Positions 9,030-18,086 of a stretch of DNA of 64,000 nucleotides are shown in pieces (positions within the stretch are counted from its first letter, which is position 1; every line of letters begins with the position of its first letter). This DNA comes from Tellurirhabdus rosea (GTDB lineage Bacteria > Bacteroidota > Bacteroidia > Cytophagales > Spirosomataceae). The stretch is from assembly GCF_026278345.1 (NCBI RefSeq), contig NZ_CP111085.1:570001-634000 (forward strand). The letters are read 5' to 3'. The position numbers and the translations under genes are program-made. The notes below the pieces were generated by a model that saw only the letters and a list, made by a program, of their open reading frames with translations, was not told where the DNA came from and made no database searches.

Positions 9030-9467
9030 ATGAAAAACTTTTTCATTTCCCGTCGCACCGTGTTGCTGGCTCTGCTGACAGCCGCTTCGTTTACCGCCTG
9101 TAAGAAAGAAACCGAACCGGCTGCTCCCGACAAGGCCACGCAGGTGGCGGGCAACTACACCTACACGGAACTGACGATGGGCGGCAAAACGTACCCGGCC
9201 AGCCAGACCAACATCAAAGGCAGCATCGAAGTGACCAAACACACGGCTTCGACGGTCAACATGGATTTTAACATCCGGGCCAAAGCCGACAACAGCGAAT
9301 TTCTGGTCGGCAACGTGGGCGATGTAGAACTGACCGATGCCGGCGGCGGAGCCATCGGCCTGCGCGTGGACAGCGACGAAGTGGGCCAGGTAAAAGGCGA
9401 CAAAATGACGATCAAAGGCGAAGACGAGGACGGCACCGCGTTCACGATCATCGCGACGAAGAACTAA
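9030..9467 (+). CDS. Small SPII lipoprotein of unknown function
   Basis: This 145-residue protein starts with MKNFFISRRTVLLALLTAAS and a lipobox ending at Cys24 (SFTAC-K), then a Lys/Glu linker. It is predicted to be lipidated and exported. The mature part is hydrophilic and beta-rich (GNYTYTELTMGGKTYP, GDKMTIKGEDEDGTAFTII), resembling the lipocalin-like or META-like small lipoproteins common in Bacteroidota. I cannot assign a family with certainty. The ATG at 9030 is chosen because the signal peptide begins there; an open frame extends back to 8862 but lacks any signal. A strong terminator follows at 9501. Confidence 0.8.
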   Translation: MKNFFISRRTVLLALLTAASFTACKKETEPAAPDKATQVAGNYTYTELTMGGKTYPASQTNIKGSIEVTKHTASTVNMDFNIRAKADNSEFLVGNVGDVELTDAGGGAIGLRVDSDEVGQVKGDKMTIKGEDEDGTAFTIIATKN

Positions 9468-9500
9468 GCATTCCAAAACCACATCCACACAAATCAGGCT

Positions 9501-9556
9501 GGCCTGTCGGGGTTAGGCGGACAACGATCCGACCTGCCCCGACGGGCCTTTTTTTG
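9501..9556 (+). terminator. Strong intrinsic terminator after the 9030 lipoprotein
   Basis: GGCCTGTCGGGG pairs with CCCCGACGGGCC (one T:G wobble), with further pairing inside the loop, and is followed by eight T residues. The rest of the gap to 9788 shows no gene. Confidence 0.85.
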
Positions 9557-9788
9557 TTGCGCCAAACCCGCTTTCGCCGGGTTTCCGGGACCGGCCAGCC
9601 GGTCTTTTTGCTTTGGTCGGGTCGCTCTCCGAAAGTCTCCGGCCCGGCAGGCGGCCCGTACAATCAAACCCCGCCCTTGCGCAATTCACCCCGCCCATTT
9701 GGCATCTCACCGAAATCCCCTCGGTTTCCCGGCCGTCGCCCGCCACTTTTGTCCCATCGAACAACACACCTCAGTAAACAACATCCTC

Positions 9789-10562
9789 ATGAACAAGCAA
9801 GCGATTTACTTCCTGTCTGCCCTGTTTCTGGCCTCTGCCTGCACCGAACCGGCCACGACCGACCCCGACGGCGGAACCGACCCGGCCAAACCCCAAACCA
9901 AATACGTGACCGGCCAGGTGACCGATTCGCAGGGCCGCCCGCTGAAAGGCGCTTATCTTTTTGTTGAAAACACGCTGTACGTCAGCTCGGGAGCCGACAC
10001 CAAATCCGACGACAAAGGCAACTACAAGATCAAGCTGACCCTGGGCTCCTACCTCGCCAAAGGGCAGTACGAAGTGGACTACAACAACCGCCATTACGTC
10101 TTTGATCTGCAGCCCGACAACGACCAGAGCTTCACCGACGACGAAGGTGCCGTCCGCAACTTTACCTGGAAACTGAGCGGCAAGAAGAACGCCCGCTACA
10201 ACCTCTACCACGGCGGCACCATCGAGCTTCTGCACGACCCGAACAGCCAGTTGTGGGATATCGAAAACGTGGAGTTTACCCTGAAGCCGGTCGGTCCGCT
10301 GATCGACGGTTCGACGGGCAGGACCCTGACGATGAAATCCGCCGATCCGGGCCTGCCCAACTACCTCTTTCTGGTGGACATTCCCATTGGCCGCTACACC
10401 ATTTCGGCCGTTCACAAGCCGACCGGCCGCAAAGTCCTGCTCCAGAACGTAAACAGCAACCAGCCGTATGCCGAAAGCCTCACCCAGGACTTCTACGGCT
10501 TCGATTCGCCGCGCCACTGCAAAAACTGCATGGGGCTGGGGTATAAATTTCAGGGCGAGTAA
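9789..10562 (+). CDS. SPII lipoprotein with carboxypeptidase-regulatory-like domain
   Basis: This 257-residue protein has a signal peptide and lipobox (MNKQAIYFLSALFLASAC), then a Ser/Thr/Pro/Asp linker. A region around residues 38-75 (VTGQVTDSQGRPLKGAYLFV... DDKGNYKIKL) matches the Ig-like CarboxypepD_reg fold used widely in Bacteroidota surface proteins. The C-terminus carries a Cys pair (HCKNCMGLGY). The start was set at the Met of the signal peptide; the frame extends upstream to 9699 without such a signal. The next lipoprotein follows in the same direction 54 bases on, separated by a short palindrome. No enzymatic residues are apparent. Confidence 0.8.
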   Translation: MNKQAIYFLSALFLASACTEPATTDPDGGTDPAKPQTKYVTGQVTDSQGRPLKGAYLFVENTLYVSSGADTKSDDKGNYKIKLTLGSYLAKGQYEVDYNNRHYVFDLQPDNDQSFTDDEGAVRNFTWKLSGKKNARYNLYHGGTIELLHDPNSQLWDIENVEFTLKPVGPLIDGSTGRTLTMKSADPGLPNYLFLVDIPIGRYTISAVHKPTGRKVLLQNVNSNQPYAESLTQDFYGFDSPRHCKNCMGLGYKFQGE

Positions 10563-10572
10563 CCCGCCAAAA

Positions 10573-10588
10573 CGGGGCTGAAGCCCCG
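10573..10588. repeat. REP-like palindrome (CGGGGCTGAAGCCCCG)
   Basis: This is a perfect six-base stem with a TGAA loop between two lipoprotein genes. The core GGGGCTgaAGCCCC resembles dispersed REP elements seen in Bacteroidota genomes. It lacks a T run, so it is not an obvious terminator. Confidence 0.5.
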
Positions 10589-10615
10589 CCTTCCAACTGT
10601 CTTACACAACAAATC

Positions 10616-11896
10616 ATGAACCGACTGCTTGCCTCCGCCCTGCTGCTGGGCGCTTTTTTCTTCACGTCCTGCAAAAAAGAAACGGACCGGATGACCGAAC
10701 CGGCCGGGGCTCCCGCCTTCGAACATGGCGCGCCCACCGGAACGGCTACTTCCCGAACCATCGGCCCCGAAGGCGGCACCCTGACGCTGCCCGACGGCTC
10801 GGTGGCCCTGACCGTCCCGGCCGGGGCGGTTACGAAAGCCACCGCCTTTTCCATCCAGCCCGTTGAGAATACGCTGCCCGGTGCCCGGGGCGAATCGTTC
10901 CGTCTGCTGCCGGAAGACGCCCACTTTGCCAAACCCGTAACCCTGACGTTTTCGTACAAAAACTTTCCGCAGCACGGGACCCTTCCCGAAGCTTTGTTTC
11001 TGGCCTACCAGAATGCCGAAGGCCGGTATGCGCTGGTGGACAAAACGCAGCTGGACAAGGCGACCCAGACGCTGACCGTCGAAACGACGCACTTCAGCGA
11101 CTGGCAAATCTGCGAAACCTTCCGGGTGGTGGCCGACCGGACGACCCTCAAACGCGGGGAAAAAGCAACGCTGAAATTACAGGAAATTGACCTGGTGGCT
11201 CCCCTTACCGGACCCGATAAGAACATAACCCCGTGGACCGACCACGTGACCATGACCAGCGGCATGAAATTGGCCTGGAGCCTGGTTGGGGAAGGCAGCC
11301 TGGTACCCGCCCAGACCCAGTGCGTCTACACCGCCCCCGGCACAACGCCGCAACAGAATCCGGTGCTGGTCAACCTGACGCTGTCGGGCTTCACAGGCTC
11401 CCCGAAAATTCGCACCGGGGCCTCCTCGCCCCAGATGACCATCATCACGCCCATTGAGATTGCGCAGGGCGATTACGTCAAGTATAGTTTTAACGGAGAA
11501 ACGCTGGATATCAACGGCGACTGCGAGACCGGCTGCATCACCTGCGAAGCCCGGAACGGCCACTTTTCGCTGCGGACCACGGCGCCCAACAACCGGACGA
11601 TGAGTCTGATTATCTGGAATTTCCCGAGCAAAGCCGGTAATTATGCCTTTCACACGGACCTTGCGGGCATCGAAGTACTGGCGGGCGTCGGCTCTTCCCG
11701 GTATGTGTCCTCATACTCCTCCTGCCAATCGCCCTACAATGCCGTTTTCTCAACCGGCGGCGTCACGATCACCAAATGGGGGAACGTGGGCGAGTACATC
11801 GAGGGCAACGTCACTACCCAGTTGTACGGCGGCGGCAACTGCGGCAGCGACAGTAAACCCTTTACGCTCAAGTTCCGGGCAAAGCGAACCCGCTAG
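10616..11896 (+). CDS. Large SPII lipoprotein with ZU5-like domain
   Basis: This 426-residue protein begins MNRLLASALLLGAFFFTSC with lipobox Cys19, then a charged linker. Residues about 50-105 (IGPEGGTLTLPDGSVALTVP... AVTKATAFSIQPV) look like a ZU5-type beta-sandwich, in which a glycine-rich turn precedes DGS and VPAGAV. The remainder is beta-rich with a cluster of cysteines (GDCETGCITCEARNG near 300). It is predicted to be an outer-membrane-anchored structural or adhesion protein; the ZU5 call is by pattern only. It is the third lipoprotein in a row (9030, 9789, 10616) and may share transcription with the one at 9789. Confidence 0.78.
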   Translation: MNRLLASALLLGAFFFTSCKKETDRMTEPAGAPAFEHGAPTGTATSRTIGPEGGTLTLPDGSVALTVPAGAVTKATAFSIQPVENTLPGARGESFRLLPEDAHFAKPVTLTFSYKNFPQHGTLPEALFLAYQNAEGRYALVDKTQLDKATQTLTVETTHFSDWQICETFRVVADRTTLKRGEKATLKLQEIDLVAPLTGPDKNITPWTDHVTMTSGMKLAWSLVGEGSLVPAQTQCVYTAPGTTPQQNPVLVNLTLSGFTGSPKIRTGASSPQMTIITPIEIAQGDYVKYSFNGETLDINGDCETGCITCEARNGHFSLRTTAPNNRTMSLIIWNFPSKAGNYAFHTDLAGIEVLAGVGSSRYVSSYSSCQSPYNAVFSTGGVTITKWGNVGEYIEGNVTTQLYGGGNCGSDSKPFTLKFRAKRTR

Positions 11897-12034
11897 CCCT
11901 GGGTCGTCGACCGGGAAAGCCGTTTTACAATTCATCGCTCCTTTTTCTCAATTCATCCGGTTCGTTTCGCAATTAACCGACAAGGGGCACAGTCTTTGGG
12001 GCGACCGTTCGTACTTTCGGTTATTGCCGTTGTC

Positions 12035-13576
12035 ATGAACCTAGTCGAGCGAGTCCGTCCCTGTTTCTTCTCCAAATCCGAGTGGATTTATCACCTGCTG
12101 ATGATGCCGGTGCTGGCTCCGCTCGGTAATTACTTTTTTATCGGACCGCGGTACGCCACCGACCGGACCACCTTTGTGTCGGCTACGCTGCTGGTCATCG
12201 GGCTGTACTGGCTCTCGGTGGTGCTGATGACGCTGGCCGTGCGCTGCGTTTTTCGGCGTTTTCCGGCGGCGAACCGGCCCCTGCGCCGGTTGCTGGTGAT
12301 GGGAGGCGTCGTCGGCGGCGCTACCCTGGTGCTGGGCATTTTCGATACCTGGCTGTATAGCCTGGTTCCGGCGACCGGCGTTCGTTTTAGCTGGGACATT
12401 GTGAGAGCCATCTGGCGGCTGGGCCTTATTTTCGACGTTTTTCTCTGCGGCGCCCTGCTCCTCTTCGACGCGTATCACCGGCAGTACCCGCAACAGAAAG
12501 CGGCGTTGCCTTCCGGGCAGGCCGCCCCGGGCTTTTCTCCTTTTGAATGGGGCTTTCACAGCCTCGCCGTCTTTGTGTTTACGCCGGTGGCCAACCTGCT
12601 GCTCGTCGGGCAGCGGTACCTGGAAGACCTCCTGATCTTTCTGTTGGGGTCTTCAGTGGTGGTGCTGGCTTACATTCCTAATGTGCTGCTGGTGACGGCC
12701 CTCATCCGGTACAGCATCCGGAAGTACCCTGGCCTGTCGCAGACCCGACAGCGCCTTCGGCTGATGATCGGGTGGAGCCTGCCAGTGGTGTATACGCTCA
12801 ATATTCTGACCCTCTGGCTGTTCAGCAAGGTTCCGCTGCTCGCCATTCCGTTTTCCTGGGAAAGCTACTGGACCGTGCTGGGCGTTGGGGTGCTGTTCGT
12901 GGTGGTTTTCTCGCTGGGAAACAGCTACTTCTACGCGCTGCAGCGGTGGCAAACCGAAGAGATTGAGAACGAGGCGCTGAAGAAAAACACGCTCCGGCGG
13001 CGGTTCGAAGACCTCAAGGGCCGGGTCAACCCGCACTTTCTGTTCAACAGCCTCAACTCGCTCTCGTCCCTGATCGCCGAGGATCGCCCCTGCGCCGAAC
13101 GCTTTGTGGACGAACTGGCGAAGGTCTACCGCTACCTGCTGCACCTCAACACCTCCGAGCCGCTCACGACGCTCGACCGCGAACTGGCCTTTATCAATTC
13201 ATACGCCTTTCTGCTCAAGACACGATACGGAAACGGCATTTCGCTGCATATGGAGCTGGAAACTGACCCGGCGCACTGTTACTTGCCGCCCCTGACGCTC
13301 CAGACGTTGGTGGACAATGCCATGAAACACAACGTTATTCTCACCCAGAATCCCCTGCACATTCACATCCGGGCCACCGAATCCGGCCAGATTCTGGTGT
13401 GGAACACCATCCGGAAACGCATGGTCAGGGTAGATACCCGCCCGGCGGGTCTGTCGGGACTGGCCGCCAAATACCGGCTGGTGGGCGATCAGGACATTCA
13501 GGTTCGGGACGACGGAGCGCGCTTTCTGGTCGAACTGCCCGCCCTTCCTCAGGAATTGACCGCCGAGAAAGCATGA
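12035..13576 (+). CDS. LytS-type sensor histidine kinase with duplicated membrane sensor module
   Basis: This 513-residue protein has a long membrane domain (about 1-305) and a His_kinase/HATPase module. The phosphoacceptor is His334 in NPHFLFNSLNSLSSLI, and the ATP-binding N-box is DNAMKHN near 428. The membrane domain contains two copies of the same unit: copy 1 starts near residue 36 with IGPRYATDRTTF, copy 2 near 191 with VGQRYLEDLLIF. Each is followed by membrane helices and a basic hairpin. The next gene has one copy (VGPAYVGDLRTF). The ATG at 12035 is chosen over the TTG at 11996. The stop overlaps the next ATG by 4 nt, which indicates coupled expression with the second kinase and the LytTR regulator. 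A -7-like TACTTTCG lies at 12012-12019. Confidence 0.9.
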   Translation: MNLVERVRPCFFSKSEWIYHLLMMPVLAPLGNYFFIGPRYATDRTTFVSATLLVIGLYWLSVVLMTLAVRCVFRRFPAANRPLRRLLVMGGVVGGATLVLGIFDTWLYSLVPATGVRFSWDIVRAIWRLGLIFDVFLCGALLLFDAYHRQYPQQKAALPSGQAAPGFSPFEWGFHSLAVFVFTPVANLLLVGQRYLEDLLIFLLGSSVVVLAYIPNVLLVTALIRYSIRKYPGLSQTRQRLRLMIGWSLPVVYTLNILTLWLFSKVPLLAIPFSWESYWTVLGVGVLFVVVFSLGNSYFYALQRWQTEEIENEALKKNTLRRRFEDLKGRVNPHFLFNSLNSLSSLIAEDRPCAERFVDELAKVYRYLLHLNTSEPLTTLDRELAFINSYAFLLKTRYGNGISLHMELETDPAHCYLPPLTLQTLVDNAMKHNVILTQNPLHIHIRATESGQILVWNTIRKRMVRVDTRPAGLSGLAAKYRLVGDQDIQVRDDGARFLVELPALPQELTAEKA

Positions 13577-14694
13577 CAACCGTTTCAGCCAACATAGCGC
13601 CCGCCCTCCCCCGGCTCCGGCGGCAGGCCCGCTGGCAGTGCCTGCTGGTCTTTCCGTGGTTTGTGCCGATGGTTGGCTACTGGGTCGTGGGGCCCGCCTA
13701 TGTCGGCGATCTGCGCACGTTTTCGGGCGTCACCCTGTTCAATCTCGCGCTGGCGCTCCTGGCGCTGGTGCTGGTGGACCTGCTCATCCAGGGCGTCATC
13801 CGGTGTTATCCGGGCCTCGACCAGACCCGCTCCCGGGTGTCCCGCATGCTGATCATCACCACGTTCGTCACGACGCTATTCTGCATCGGGTGCGTGAGCC
13901 TGTACAGCACGTTTCACTGGTTCGGAGCAGTTTACACCGATGCGGCTCTGGCCAAAGTCCTGCTGCTGAATCTGGGAGCCAACTTTTTCTCGGTCGGAAT
14001 CGATGAAACCTATTATTCACTGACGAAGTGGCGGGAGAACGCCATGGAGCGCGAACGGCTTCAGCAGGAAAATCTGCAAAGCCAGTACGAAAGTCTCAAA
14101 AACCAAGTCAATCCGCATTTTCTATTCAACAGCCTTAACTCGCTCTCGTCCCTGATTGCCGACGACCCCGAACAGGCGGAGATTTTTGTGGACGAGATGG
14201 CCAATGTGTACCGCTACCTCCTGCAGACCAACCGCCCGCCCGACGGCGGAGACGAAGGCAGCGAGGACTGCCAGCTGACCACGCTCCGGGCCGAACTCCA
14301 CTTTATCGATTCGTATTTTCACTTGCTGAAAACCCGTTACCGGACCGGCATCAATCTGTTGACGGACATTCCGACCACGTCGCTGAACCACCGCCTCCCG
14401 CCCCTGACGCTGCAAATGCTGGTGGAGAACGCCGTGAAACACAACGTCATTCTGGCCAGCCGGCCGCTGATGATCAGCATCAGCGTCTCTCCGGTGGACG
14501 GGCGGCTCCGGGTCAAAAACAATCTTCAGCCCAAGACCGGCGCAGCCGACCGTCGACTGGAAGCCCCCGGCCAGGTCGGCCTGACCAACATTGCCGCCAA
14601 GTACCGGCTGCTCTCCCAAAAGGAACCGGTCATTTCGAAAGATGATGGCTTTTTCAGTGTAACTTTACCCCTTATCCCTCCCGTGAGATTATGA
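13573..14694 (+). CDS. LytS-type sensor histidine kinase, single sensor module
   Basis: This 373-residue paralogue of the preceding kinase has one four-helix membrane module (VGPAYVGDLRTF near residue 39), a short coiled coil (MERERLQQENLQSQYES), then His182 in NPHFLFNSLNSLSSLI and an N-box VENAVKHN. The true start is the ATG at 13573, overlapping the upstream stop in ATGA; longer open frame upstream lies inside the first kinase. Its own stop overlaps the start of the LytTR regulator in another ATGA. Kinases of this family phosphorylate LytTR response regulators. Two kinases with one regulator suggests signal integration or hetero-oligomers, which is inference. Confidence 0.9.
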   Translation: MTTVSANIAPALPRLRRQARWQCLLVFPWFVPMVGYWVVGPAYVGDLRTFSGVTLFNLALALLALVLVDLLIQGVIRCYPGLDQTRSRVSRMLIITTFVTTLFCIGCVSLYSTFHWFGAVYTDAALAKVLLLNLGANFFSVGIDETYYSLTKWRENAMERERLQQENLQSQYESLKNQVNPHFLFNSLNSLSSLIADDPEQAEIFVDEMANVYRYLLQTNRPPDGGDEGSEDCQLTTLRAELHFIDSYFHLLKTRYRTGINLLTDIPTTSLNHRLPPLTLQMLVENAVKHNVILASRPLMISISVSPVDGRLRVKNNLQPKTGAADRRLEAPGQVGLTNIAAKYRLLSQKEPVISKDDGFFSVTLPLIPPVRL

Positions 14695-15482
14695 ACGTAC
14701 TGATTGTTGAAGACGAAGAACTGGCCGTCCGGAAGCTGCAGAAACTGGTGGCCGAAGTTGATAATTCCCTGGACGTGGTCGGCGTAACCGCCAGTATCGA
14801 AGATACCGTGGACTGGCTGGAGTCCAACCGGGCCTCCAACCGCCCCGCCCCGGACCTGATCTTTATGGACATTGAACTCGCCGACGGGCAGAGCTTCGAA
14901 ATCTTCGAGCGCACCGAAGTCAACAGCGGCGTCATTTTTACGACTTCCTACGACGAGTACGCCCTCCAGGCTTTTAAGGTGAACAGCATCGATTACCTGC
15001 TGAAACCGATTCTGAAAGAAGATTTGCAGCGGAGTCTGAAGAAATTCCGGGACCTCCGGGGCACCAAACCGGCCGGAACGACCGCCCTGCCCAACCTCGA
15101 CAAACTCCTGCAGGAACTGCAACGCCAGCAGGCACCGAAGGACTACCGCCAGCGGTTTCTGGTCCGTCAGGGGCAACGGCTGCTGTCAGTGGAAGTGGGT
15201 GAGATTGCCTATTTCTACACCGAAGACGGGTTCAGTTTTTTCAAAACCTGGCAGAATCAGAAGTTCCTGGTCGATTATACGCTCGACGAACTGGCCGACG
15301 CCCTCAATCCGACCAATTTCTTCCGCATCAACCGCGGCCTCATCCTGACCCACCGGGCCGTGGAGCAGATGCAGCCTTATTTCGGCAACCGCCTGTCGCT
15401 GACGCTGAAACCCGTTTTTGACAAGGAGGCGCTGGTCAGCCGGGAAAAAGTGAGTGATTTTAAAAAATGGATGGGACGCTGA
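14691..15482 (+). CDS. LytTR-family response regulator
   Basis: This 263-residue protein has an N-terminal receiver (MNVLIVEDEELAVRK; phosphoacceptor Asp60 in IFMDIELADG; Lys in YLLKPI) and a C-terminal LytTR DNA-binding domain (about 150-260: RFLVRQGQRLLSVEVGEIAYF ... FFRINRGLILTHRAVEQM). It is the output of the two upstream LytS kinases and is translationally coupled to them (ATGA overlap). The target promoters cannot be seen. Its stop codon sits inside a hairpin (15470-15492) shared with the convergent ABC gene. Confidence 0.93.
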   Translation: MNVLIVEDEELAVRKLQKLVAEVDNSLDVVGVTASIEDTVDWLESNRASNRPAPDLIFMDIELADGQSFEIFERTEVNSGVIFTTSYDEYALQAFKVNSIDYLLKPILKEDLQRSLKKFRDLRGTKPAGTTALPNLDKLLQELQRQQAPKDYRQRFLVRQGQRLLSVEVGEIAYFYTEDGFSFFKTWQNQKFLVDYTLDELADALNPTNFFRINRGLILTHRAVEQMQPYFGNRLSLTLKPVFDKEALVSREKVSDFKKWMGR

Positions 15483-15494
15483 CCGTCCCATCCG

Positions 15495-17258
15495 TTAGCT
15501 GATGACTTCCTTGTACTGCATCCGGTACAGGTTGGCGTAGAAGCCTTCGTGCTGGAGCAGGCTCTCGTGGGTGCCCTGTTCCATGATGCGGCCCTTGTCC
15601 ACAACGATGATGTTGCTGGCTTCGCGGATGGTGCTGAGACGGTGGGCGATGACAATGGCCGTGCGGCCCTTCATCAGTTTCCGGATGGCCTCCTGGATCA
15701 TTTCCTCCGTTTCGGTATCGACCGACGAGGTGGCTTCGTCGAGCACGATGATGCGCGGGTTATGCACCATCGCCCGCACGAACGAAATCAGCTGCCGCTG
15801 CCCGACCGACAGCGTGGAGCCCCGTTCCTGCACATTGTACTCGTAGCCGCCCGGCAGCCGTTCGATGAAGTCGTGCACGCCGACCAGTTTGGCGGCTTCA
15901 ACGATGGTTTCCCGGCTGATGCGCTTGTCGCCCAGCGTAATGTTGTTTTCGATGGTGTCCGAAAACAGAAAAACGTCCTGCAACACCACCCCAATGTTGC
16001 GGCGCAACGCGCCCAGCTCGAACTCGTGGACTTCGTGGCCGTCGATGAAAATCTGCCCCTTGTTGATTTCGTAAAAGCGGCTCAGCAGATTGATGATGGA
16101 CGATTTGCCCGCGCCCGTCGCCCCGACAAATGCGACCGTTTCGCCTTCCTTCACCGAAAACGAAATGTCTTTCAGGACGTAATCTTCCTCGTTGTAGGCA
16201 AACCAGACGTTTCTGAACTCCACATCGCCTTTCAGCCGCTCCGGTACGTAGGTGCCCGTGTTGGGAATAAATTCGTCGCTGTCGAGCAGTTTAAGAATGC
16301 GGTCGGTGCTGACAATGCCCATCTGGAGGGTGTTGAAGCGGTCGGCGAGCATCCGGATCGGCCGGAAAAAGAGGTTGATGAACATGATGAAGGCCGTTAC
16401 GGTCCCGAACGTCACTTCCTGGTTCAGAATTTCGCGGGCGCCGTACCAGACGACCAGGCCCGTGGCCGCCGCCGACAGAATATCGGCCACCGGGAAATAA
16501 ACCGAGTAGTACAGAATGGACCGGATGTTGGCTTTCCGGTGCTGCTGGTTAATTTCGCGGAACTTGACCGACTCAATCTTCTCGCTGCCGAAAATCTGCA
16601 CGATGTTCATGCCGGTGATGTGTTCCTGCACAAACGAGTTGAGGTTCGCCACGGCCACGCGCACCTCGTTGAACGAATCCTTGATTTTTTCCTTAAAAAT
16701 ATACGTGCTCAGCAGCATCAGCGGAATCATGGACAGGCTGATGGCCGAAAGCCGCCAGTCGGTATAAAACATCACGCCGATGATAAGAATCAGCTGCAGC
16801 AAATCCCCGGCGATGGCCGCCATGCCTTCCGTAAAGACGTCGGCCAGGGTTTCAATGTCCGAAATAGTGCGGGTGACCAGTCGCCCGATGGGGGTATTGT
16901 CGAAAAATTTGAGCCGGAGTTGTAGGACCTTGGCGTAGAGCTGAACCCGGATGTCGCGAATCACGTGCTGCCCCAGCCAGCCCGATAAATAAGTATTCAG
17001 GAACTGAACGACGGCCTGCACGACCAGCACCCCGACCATAGCCAGCATCATGAGGGTCAGGCCGTTATAGTCGCCGGAGGCAATTTTGTTGTCGATGGTG
17101 TAACGAATCAGCAGCGGCAGCAGCGGGGCCAGCGTGGCACTGACGAGGATGACCGCAACGAGGCTAACGAACTGAAAACGATAGGGTTTGAGAAACGAAA
17201 AAAGTCGCCGGAGGGTAATCCAGTCGAATATCTGCCCGCTTTTGGTTTCCTGATTCAC
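15495..17258 (-). CDS. MsbA-like ABC exporter (fused membrane and ATPase domains)
   Basis: This protein of about 587 residues has six membrane helices (ABC_membrane, about 20-300) followed by an ATPase domain with Walker A VGATGAGKSS, Q-loop, signature LSVGQRQ, Walker B IIVLDEATSS and H-loop AHRLSTI. It is a half-transporter expected to act as a homodimer exporting lipids or drugs. No ATG is available at the N-terminus. The frame is closed by TAA just before a TTG at 17303, and a GTG at 17258 places VNQETKSGQIFDWITL at the start, matching the usual N-terminus of this family, so I prefer GTG. TTG would add 15 residues. The 3' end converges on the LytTR gene with only 12 bases between. Confidence 0.9.
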   Translation of the reverse strand: MNQETKSGQIFDWITLRRLFSFLKPYRFQFVSLVAVILVSATLAPLLPLLIRYTIDNKIASGDYNGLTLMMLAMVGVLVVQAVVQFLNTYLSGWLGQHVIRDIRVQLYAKVLQLRLKFFDNTPIGRLVTRTISDIETLADVFTEGMAAIAGDLLQLILIIGVMFYTDWRLSAISLSMIPLMLLSTYIFKEKIKDSFNEVRVAVANLNSFVQEHITGMNIVQIFGSEKIESVKFREINQQHRKANIRSILYYSVYFPVADILSAAATGLVVWYGAREILNQEVTFGTVTAFIMFINLFFRPIRMLADRFNTLQMGIVSTDRILKLLDSDEFIPNTGTYVPERLKGDVEFRNVWFAYNEEDYVLKDISFSVKEGETVAFVGATGAGKSSIINLLSRFYEINKGQIFIDGHEVHEFELGALRRNIGVVLQDVFLFSDTIENNITLGDKRISRETIVEAAKLVGVHDFIERLPGGYEYNVQERGSTLSVGQRQLISFVRAMVHNPRIIVLDEATSSVDTETEEMIQEAIRKLMKGRTAIVIAHRLSTIREASNIIVVDKGRIMEQGTHESLLQHEGFYANLYRMQYKEVIS

Positions 17259-17303
17259 GAAAAAAGTCAGTTGGAAGGTGTCTGTTCTAACACAAATTTT
17301 CAA

Positions 17304-17430
17304 TTATGAGTTTAGAGTTATGAATTATGAGTTAATATTCTTTGCTAAACTTACTGTTGTACCAAGCGACGCATCCTGCTCCGCTTCGGTACAGGCAAAC
17401 TTTTCACTCATAACTCTTAACTCATAACTT
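17304..17430. repeat. Hairpin with ATGAGTTA / TTAACTCAT arms (intergenic hairpin 1)
   Basis: Tandem words of the type TTATGAGTT on the left pair imperfectly with AACTCATAACTCTTAACT on the right, enclosing about 70 bases. Unlike most members it lies between divergent starts (17258 and 17437), so it is not simply a terminator. Confidence 0.6.
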
Positions 17431-17436
17431 CCTTTT

Positions 17437-18036
17437 ATGGAATGGATTATAAGCTTGTGTCTGGGAGTGGCCCTGAGTGCCTGTGCCGGTTTTCGGGTTT
17501 TTGTGCCGCTTCTGGTGGCTTGTCTGGCGCAGCGCATCGGCTGGATGGACACCTCGCCGGGTTTTGAATGGATGAGCACCTTTCCGGCCCTGATGCTTTT
17601 CGCCACCGCCACCATCCTCGAAATCGGTGCCTATTACATTCCCTGGTTGGACAACGCCCTCGACACCATCGCCACGCCGCTCGCCTTCGCCGCCGGAACG
17701 GTGCTGACGACCTCGGTGGTGGACGTGGACGTTCCAGCGCTCAAATGGGGCCTCGGCCTCATTGCGGGCGGCGGCGCGGCCGGACTCATCCAGGCGGGAA
17801 CCAGCATGCTGCGGCTCGGCTCGTCCACCACGACGGGCGGACTGGGCAATCCGGTCGTGTCTACCACGGAAAACCTGCTTTCGTTCGGGCTGTCGTTCAT
17901 GGCGATCCTGGTCCCTCTGCTGACGGCGGTGCTGGTGATCGCGCTGCTGGCGTTTGTCGGCTGGGTGATTGCGACGCGGGGGATGAAGTTTGTGCGAAAG
18001 ATCAACGGTTCGCCGCGAACTCCCTCGGCTTCGTGA
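17437..18036 (+). CDS. DUF4126 family integral membrane protein
   Basis: This 199-residue, very hydrophobic protein has about five to six membrane helices. The glycine/alanine-rich N-terminus (MEWIISLCLGVALSACAGFRVF) and the internal SSTTTGGLGNPVVSTTEN loop are hallmarks of the DUF4126 family found across bacteria. Function is unknown. It is monocistronic, with a hairpin directly upstream and a REP-like palindrome downstream at 18087. Confidence 0.85.
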   Translation: MEWIISLCLGVALSACAGFRVFVPLLVACLAQRIGWMDTSPGFEWMSTFPALMLFATATILEIGAYYIPWLDNALDTIATPLAFAAGTVLTTSVVDVDVPALKWGLGLIAGGGAAGLIQAGTSMLRLGSSTTTGGLGNPVVSTTENLLSFGLSFMAILVPLLTAVLVIALLAFVGWVIATRGMKFVRKINGSPRTPSAS

Positions 18037-18086
18037 CCCCGGCCCGTCCGGTAAACCGGCCTCATGGTTCGTGCGTGGGATCTGTT

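Noticed and set aside
11996-12034. TTG start 13 codons before the ATG of the first LytS kinase
   Set aside because: The stretch overlaps a promoter-like TACTTTCG and gives no conserved N-terminus; the ATG at 12035 is simpler.
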